From Devosia sp. (GTDB lineage Bacteria > Pseudomonadota > Alphaproteobacteria > Rhizobiales > Devosiaceae), in assembly GCA_016793415.1 (NCBI GenBank), contig JAEUMC010000734.1:1-9112 (forward strand): a DNA stretch of 9,112 nucleotides, in the 5' to 3' direction. The notes under the pieces were generated by a model. It searched no databases. It saw only the letters and a list, made by a program, of their open reading frames with translations, and was not told the origin of the DNA. Below are positions 6,509-9,112 of this stretch, piece after piece (position 1 is the first letter of the stretch; each line of letters begins with the position of its first letter). Made by a program: the position numbers and the translations under genes.

Positions 6509-6549
6509 GCCGGGCAGGCGTCTCGGCGCCCGGCTTGCCATAATTGGCA
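6509..6549. other. Inverted repeats in the divergent coaD/acetyltransferase region
   Basis: Two dyads lie side by side. GCCGGGC (6509-6515) pairs with GCCCGGC (6528-6534) around a 12-nt loop, and TGCCA (6536-6540) pairs with TGGCA (6545-6549) around TAAT. The first could act as a hairpin or a protein site; the second is a compact operator-like dyad. The region must carry start signals for both divergent genes, but I see no strong promoter for coaD. Confidence 0.3.
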
Positions 6550-6596
6550 GGCCGTGACAAAACCCGCCGCAACAACAACGGGGAGGGCGCTCCGCC

Positions 6597-7085
6597 ATGG
6601 CCAGACTAGTCGGCTTTTATCCCGGCTCCTTCGATCCCTTGACCAACGGCCACCTCGACGTGATCGAGCGGGCCTGCAAGCTGGTCGATACGCTGGTGAT
6701 CGCGGTGGGAACCCACCATTCCAAGAAGCCGCTGTTCAGCCATGAGGATCGGGTGGCGCTGCTGCGCGCCGTGCTCGAGCCGATCGGCAAGCGTACCGAG
6801 ACCGAATTCCAGTTCGTCGATTTCTCGGGCCTGATGGTCAATGCCGCCCGCGCTGCCGGCGCCAAGCTGATCATCCGCGGCCTGCGCGACACCACCGACT
6901 ACAATTTCGAGATGCAGATGGTGGGCATGAACGCCCAGATGGCGCCGGACCTGCAGACGGTCTTCCTGCCATCGAGCCCGCATGTCCGCCACATCTCGGC
7001 CACGCTCGTGCGTCAGATCGCCGAGCTCGGAGGCGATATCAGCGCCTTTGTCCCGCCCATCGTCCTCAAGGCACTGAAGAAATAA
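6597..7085 (+). CDS. coaD: Phosphopantetheine adenylyltransferase
   Basis: CoaD (PPAT) joins 4'-phosphopantetheine and ATP to give dephospho-CoA and pyrophosphate, the fourth step of coenzyme A synthesis, in the cytoplasm. The 162-residue length is typical. The nucleotidyltransferase signature YPGSFDPLTNGHLDVI lies at 8-23 with the T-x-G-H motif at Thr16-His19. IIRGLRDTTDYNFEMQM (92-108) is the conserved central block containing the Arg-Gly-Leu-Arg loop. The C-terminal ATP-binding motif is ISATLVRQIA (133-142), where most homologs have ISSTLVR or ISSSLVR; the second Ser is Ala here. GGGAGGG at 6581-6587 serves the ATG. Its stop codon shares one base with the next gene's ATG, so the cyclophilin genes are cotranscribed. 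Confidence 0.96.
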   Translation: MARLVGFYPGSFDPLTNGHLDVIERACKLVDTLVIAVGTHHSKKPLFSHEDRVALLRAVLEPIGKRTETEFQFVDFSGLMVNAARAAGAKLIIRGLRDTTDYNFEMQMVGMNAQMAPDLQTVFLPSSPHVRHISATLVRQIAELGGDISAFVPPIVLKALKK

Positions 7086-7660
7086 TGACCGATCCCATCA
7101 AGCGCGCCGGCATCATCCTCGGTATTCTCCTCGCGGCGGTCGCCGCCTTCTTTACCGTCTCGATCGCTGCCCCGCAGGCCGCCAAGGCCCAGGAAGGCAA
7201 GCCGCACTGGATCCTCGAGCTCAAGGACGGCATCGTCGATATCGAGCTCAGGCCCGACCTGGCGCCAGGGCACGTCAAGCGGGTGATCGAGCTCACCGAG
7301 AAGGGTTTCTACAACGGCATCGTGTTCCACCGCGTCATCGAGGGGTTCATGGCGCAGGGCGGCGACCCCACGGGTACGGGCATGGGCGGCTCCGATCTGC
7401 CGGATCTGCCGGCCGAGTTCACCACCAAAGAGAAGTTCACCCGCGGCATCGTCGCGGCGGCCCGTTCGTCCGATCCGAACAGCGCCAACTCGCAGTTCTT
7501 CATCATGTTCGCCGATGCGCCGCACCTCGATGGTCAGTACACCATCTGGGGCAAGGTGGTTTCGGGCATGGAGTTCGTCGACAAGATCAAGAAGGGCGCC
7601 GGTGATCAGCCGGTTCAGGATCCCGACAAGATCATTTCCGCCAAGATCGAATACAAGTAA
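7085..7660 (+). CDS. ppiA: Exported cyclophilin-type peptidyl-prolyl isomerase
   Basis: The product catalyses cis-trans isomerisation of Xaa-Pro bonds and so helps protein folding, here outside the cytoplasm. It has 191 residues. The N-terminus is a signal peptide: a short charged start (KR at 6-7), a hydrophobic core (about 9-28), and a probable cleavage site after AKA (33-35). The cyclophilin domain follows from about residue 41. FHRVIEGFMAQGGDP (81-95) and SQFFIMFADAPHLDG (136-150) hold the active-site equivalents of human CypA Arg55 (Arg83), Phe60 (Phe88), Gln63 (Gln91) and Phe113 (Phe139). The CypA Trp121 position, important for cyclosporin binding, is His147, which predicts weak drug binding. 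The symbol follows the E. coli convention for the periplasmic enzyme. The start overlaps the coaD stop (TAATG). Confidence 0.93.
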   Translation: MTDPIKRAGIILGILLAAVAAFFTVSIAAPQAAKAQEGKPHWILELKDGIVDIELRPDLAPGHVKRVIELTEKGFYNGIVFHRVIEGFMAQGGDPTGTGMGGSDLPDLPAEFTTKEKFTRGIVAAARSSDPNSANSQFFIMFADAPHLDGQYTIWGKVVSGMEFVDKIKKGAGDQPVQDPDKIISAKIEYK

Positions 7661-7728
7661 GGCAGGCCGCGCAGCGTGCGCCGCGGGAGTTCTGCGGTTC
7701 GCGGGCGCGACAACATAAGGAAACTACC

Positions 7729-8205
7729 ATGGCTTATGCCGATCCCGAGAACACCCTCGTCATCGAAACCACCAAGGGCAAGGTGGTCATCGCCATGCGC
7801 CCTGACCTCGCTCCCAACCATGTCGCGCACATCAAGAAGCTGGCGCGCGAAGGGTTTTACGACGGCATCGTCTTTCACCGCGTGATCGACGGCTTCATGG
7901 CGCAGACGGGCGACCCGACCGGTACCGGCACGGGCTCGTCGAAGTACCCGAACCTGAAGCAGGAATTCAACGCCGAGCCGCATGTCCGCGGCACCGCGTC
8001 GATGGCCCGCGCCCAGAACCCGGACAGCGCCAATTCGCAGTTCTTCATCTGCTTCGGCGATGCCCGTTTCCTCGACCGTCAGTACACGGTGTGGGGCAAG
8101 GTGATCGAAGGCATGGAAAACGTCGACCAGATCAAGCGCGGCGAGCCGGTGCGCGATCCGGACTCGATGGTTTCCGTGAAGGTCGCGGCGGATATCGCCG
8201 AATGA
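7729..8205 (+). CDS. ppiB: Cytoplasmic cyclophilin-type peptidyl-prolyl isomerase
   Basis: A second cyclophilin, 158 residues, without a signal peptide and so expected in the cytoplasm. The active-site blocks are FHRVIDGFMAQTGDP (49-63) and SQFFICFGDARFLDRQYT (103-120), with Arg51, Phe56, Gln59 and Phe106 matching the CypA catalytic set. Phe114 takes the place of CypA Trp121. It is clearly homologous to the preceding gene, so the pair looks like an old duplication with one copy gaining export. AAGGAAA at 7717-7723 is a strong ribosome site 5 nt before the ATG. The 68-nt gap before it contains a small GC hairpin (GCGCA 7669-7673 with TGCGC 7677-7681) but no terminator. Its TGA overlaps the next ATG (ATGA), implying translational coupling. 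Confidence 0.95.
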   Translation: MAYADPENTLVIETTKGKVVIAMRPDLAPNHVAHIKKLAREGFYDGIVFHRVIDGFMAQTGDPTGTGTGSSKYPNLKQEFNAEPHVRGTASMARAQNPDSANSQFFICFGDARFLDRQYTVWGKVIEGMENVDQIKRGEPVRDPDSMVSVKVAADIAE

Positions 8206-8597
8206 TCCGGCTGGCCGCAATCGCCGTAAGCCTTTGCGGCCTCGCCACTCCGTCGCTGGCGACGGAGTGGGTCAACTGCGCCGCGCCCGATGGCGCGGCG
8301 ACGTTCGACTTCCTGGTCGGCTCGGTGGACTTCCTCGCGATCGCCGGCCTCAACATCTCGGTCGGTGAGAAAGTCTGGGCGAGCAGCGCCGCCTATGGTC
8401 CCGGCGAACCGGTGGCCGTGGGGCAGGCGTTCGAAAACAACGACATGATCCTGATCGACGCCGTCGATGAAGGCATGTCGGCCAAGGTGGCCGAACTCAG
8501 GCTGTTCAAGAGCACCGAGGCGGACAGCTTCGTCTACGGCGGTACGCTCCGTATCCCGGGGCAGGGCGTGTGGACGGTGTCATGCTCCGGACAGTAG
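8202..8597 (+). CDS. Small exported two-cysteine protein, first of a pair
   Basis: I do not recognise this family. The 131-residue product starts with a clear signal peptide (MIRLAAIAVSLCGLATPSLA, cleavage likely after Ala20). Cys12 is not in a lipobox. The mature part of about 110 residues has only two cysteines, Cys26 close to its start and Cys128 four residues before the end, placed to make one disulfide in the periplasm. Alternating hydrophobic stretches (ATFDFLVG 33-40, DMILIDAV 81-88, KVAELRLF 95-102, GVWTVSC 122-128) suggest a beta-rich fold. The ATG overlaps the ppiB stop by 4 nt. The next gene overlaps its 3' end by 16 nt and encodes a similar protein, so the two probably act together or are paralogs. 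Confidence 0.8.
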   Translation: MIRLAAIAVSLCGLATPSLATEWVNCAAPDGAATFDFLVGSVDFLAIAGLNISVGEKVWASSAAYGPGEPVAVGQAFENNDMILIDAVDEGMSAKVAELRLFKSTEADSFVYGGTLRIPGQGVWTVSCSGQ

Positions 8598-8983
8598 TTG
8601 CGATCGCTGCGCTGGCCTTGAGCGCCGGTACGGCATTTGCCGATGGCTATGCCTGCCGCTCGATCGCCGGCGGCCTGACGCTCGGTTTTACCCTGGCCCA
8701 CGGCGACGCCGGCTACGCCGTGACCGACGCAGAACTCAAGATCGGCGACGGCCCCGGTTACTCGACCACCGCCACCGACCCGGCGGGTCTCGCGACCATT
8801 ACCGGGCTCGATATGGACAACAAGGTGCTGTTCAGTTTCCACGCCAGCAGCAGCGATAGCGAAATCGCCACCATCCGGCTGGTGACGCGTTTCGAAGGCG
8901 CGGCGGGCCTCGCGACCGGCACGCTCAAGACCCCGACCGGCGAAATCTACGCGATCCGCTGCGACATCACCCATGAAGGTTGA
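8582..8983 (+). CDS. Small exported two-cysteine protein, second of a pair
   Basis: The family is unrecognised. It encodes 133 residues with a signal peptide ([20 protein letters not shown], cleavage likely after Ala20). The mature part has two cysteines, Cys25 and Cys127. The spacing of 102 residues is exactly that in the preceding protein (Cys26 to Cys128), and the last third aligns without gaps ([11 protein letters not shown] against [19 protein letters not shown] against GTLRIPGQ). A single disulfide and a beta-rich fold are inferred. The ATG at 8582 is chosen over an upstream in-frame ATG at 8570 because it gives an uninterrupted signal peptide. The gene overlaps the previous one by 16 nt and queA by 11 nt, so its expression is tied to the operon. 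Confidence 0.8.
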   Translation: MLRTVVAIAALALSAGTAFADGYACRSIAGGLTLGFTLAHGDAGYAVTDAELKIGDGPGYSTTATDPAGLATITGLDMDNKVLFSFHASSSDSEIATIRLVTRFEGAAGLATGTLKTPTGEIYAIRCDITHEG

Positions 8984-9112
8984 CGACTTCGATTTCGAGC
9001 TGCCTGCCGAGAGCATTGCGCTTCATCCGGCAGAGCCGCGCGATGCTGCCCGCATGCTGGTGGTCCGCTCCGGCGAGGCGCTGGTGGACGGGCATGTGCG
9101 CGACCTGCTGAC
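8973..9112 (+). CDS. queA: tRNA preQ1(34) S-adenosylmethionine ribosyltransferase-isomerase (partial)
   Basis: This is the first 46 codons of queA; the gene continues past the window. QueA transfers and rearranges the ribosyl part of S-adenosylmethionine onto preQ1 at position 34 of GUN-anticodon tRNAs, giving epoxyqueuosine, the step before queuosine. The N-terminus [20 protein letters not shown] with [13 protein letters not shown] (residues 19-31) matches the family start, including the ELPxxxIAxxPAEPRD signature. There is no Shine-Dalgarno sequence; the ATG lies 11 nt inside the preceding gene, so translation is likely coupled. Following the cyclophilin genes is the arrangement I recall from rhizobia, where tgt comes next. 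Confidence 0.95.
   Translation, partial: MKVDDFDFELPAESIALHPAEPRDAARMLVVRSGEALVDGHVRDLL

Noticed and set aside
6473..6598. N-terminal extension of the acetyltransferase frame
   Set aside because: The added part is basic and unstructured, overlaps the coaD upstream region, and ATG 6472 has a well-spaced GAGG.
6993..7019. ISATLVR in CoaD in place of ISSTLVR as a sign of lost activity
   Set aside because: A single Ser-to-Ala change in an otherwise complete CoaD is a mild variation; the rest of the active site is intact.
8091..8201. Upstream start for the first two-cysteine protein
   Set aside because: The extension lies within ppiB in another frame and would bury the clear signal peptide that begins at 8202.
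1..9112. CRISPR array, tRNA, rRNA, toxin-antitoxin, phage or transposase genes
   Set aside because: I looked for regular spaced repeats, cloverleaf ends and typical protein motifs and found none.

Overview
The window is GC-rich chromosomal DNA from an alphaproteobacterium, most likely a Hyphomicrobiales member close to Devosia. The evidence is the GyrA sequence (including its alphaproteobacterial C-terminal insertion) and the gene string coaD - two cyclophilins - queA, which I recall lying close to gyrA in rhizobia and relatives. No rRNA, tRNA, CRISPR array, transposase or phage gene is visible.

Region 1 (1-3150) holds the gyrA promoter and leader, the complete gyrA gene for DNA gyrase subunit A, and a clean intrinsic terminator. 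The GyrA has a strikingly non-standard quinolone-resistance-determining region. A perfect 6-bp-arm palindrome overlaps its likely -10 box.

Region 2 (3150-6000) is an accessory block between gyrA and coaD. It has a non-coding stretch with a 25-bp direct repeat at exact 50-bp spacing and a plausible promoter. Then come two LysE/RhtB-type exporters, both 206 residues and 45% identical without gaps, flanking a conserved protein of unknown function with a Cys-x-Cys-Cys motif. A 100-residue helical protein of unknown function and a 92-bp palindromic REP-like element follow. A GNAT-type acetyltransferase on the minus strand closes the block and is divergent from coaD.

Region 3 (6597-9112) is a tight operon. 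It runs from coaD (coenzyme A synthesis) to an exported cyclophilin, a cytoplasmic cyclophilin, two small exported two-cysteine proteins that look like divergent tandem paralogs, and the start of queA (queuosine tRNA modification), which runs off the window. Start and stop codons overlap at four of the five junctions, which implies translational coupling.

Most of the window is housekeeping. The least explained parts are the twin two-cysteine periplasmic proteins, the unusual GyrA drug-binding segment, and the LysE - unknown - LysE block with its repeated upstream sites. No clearly new multi-gene system can be proven from the sequence alone.
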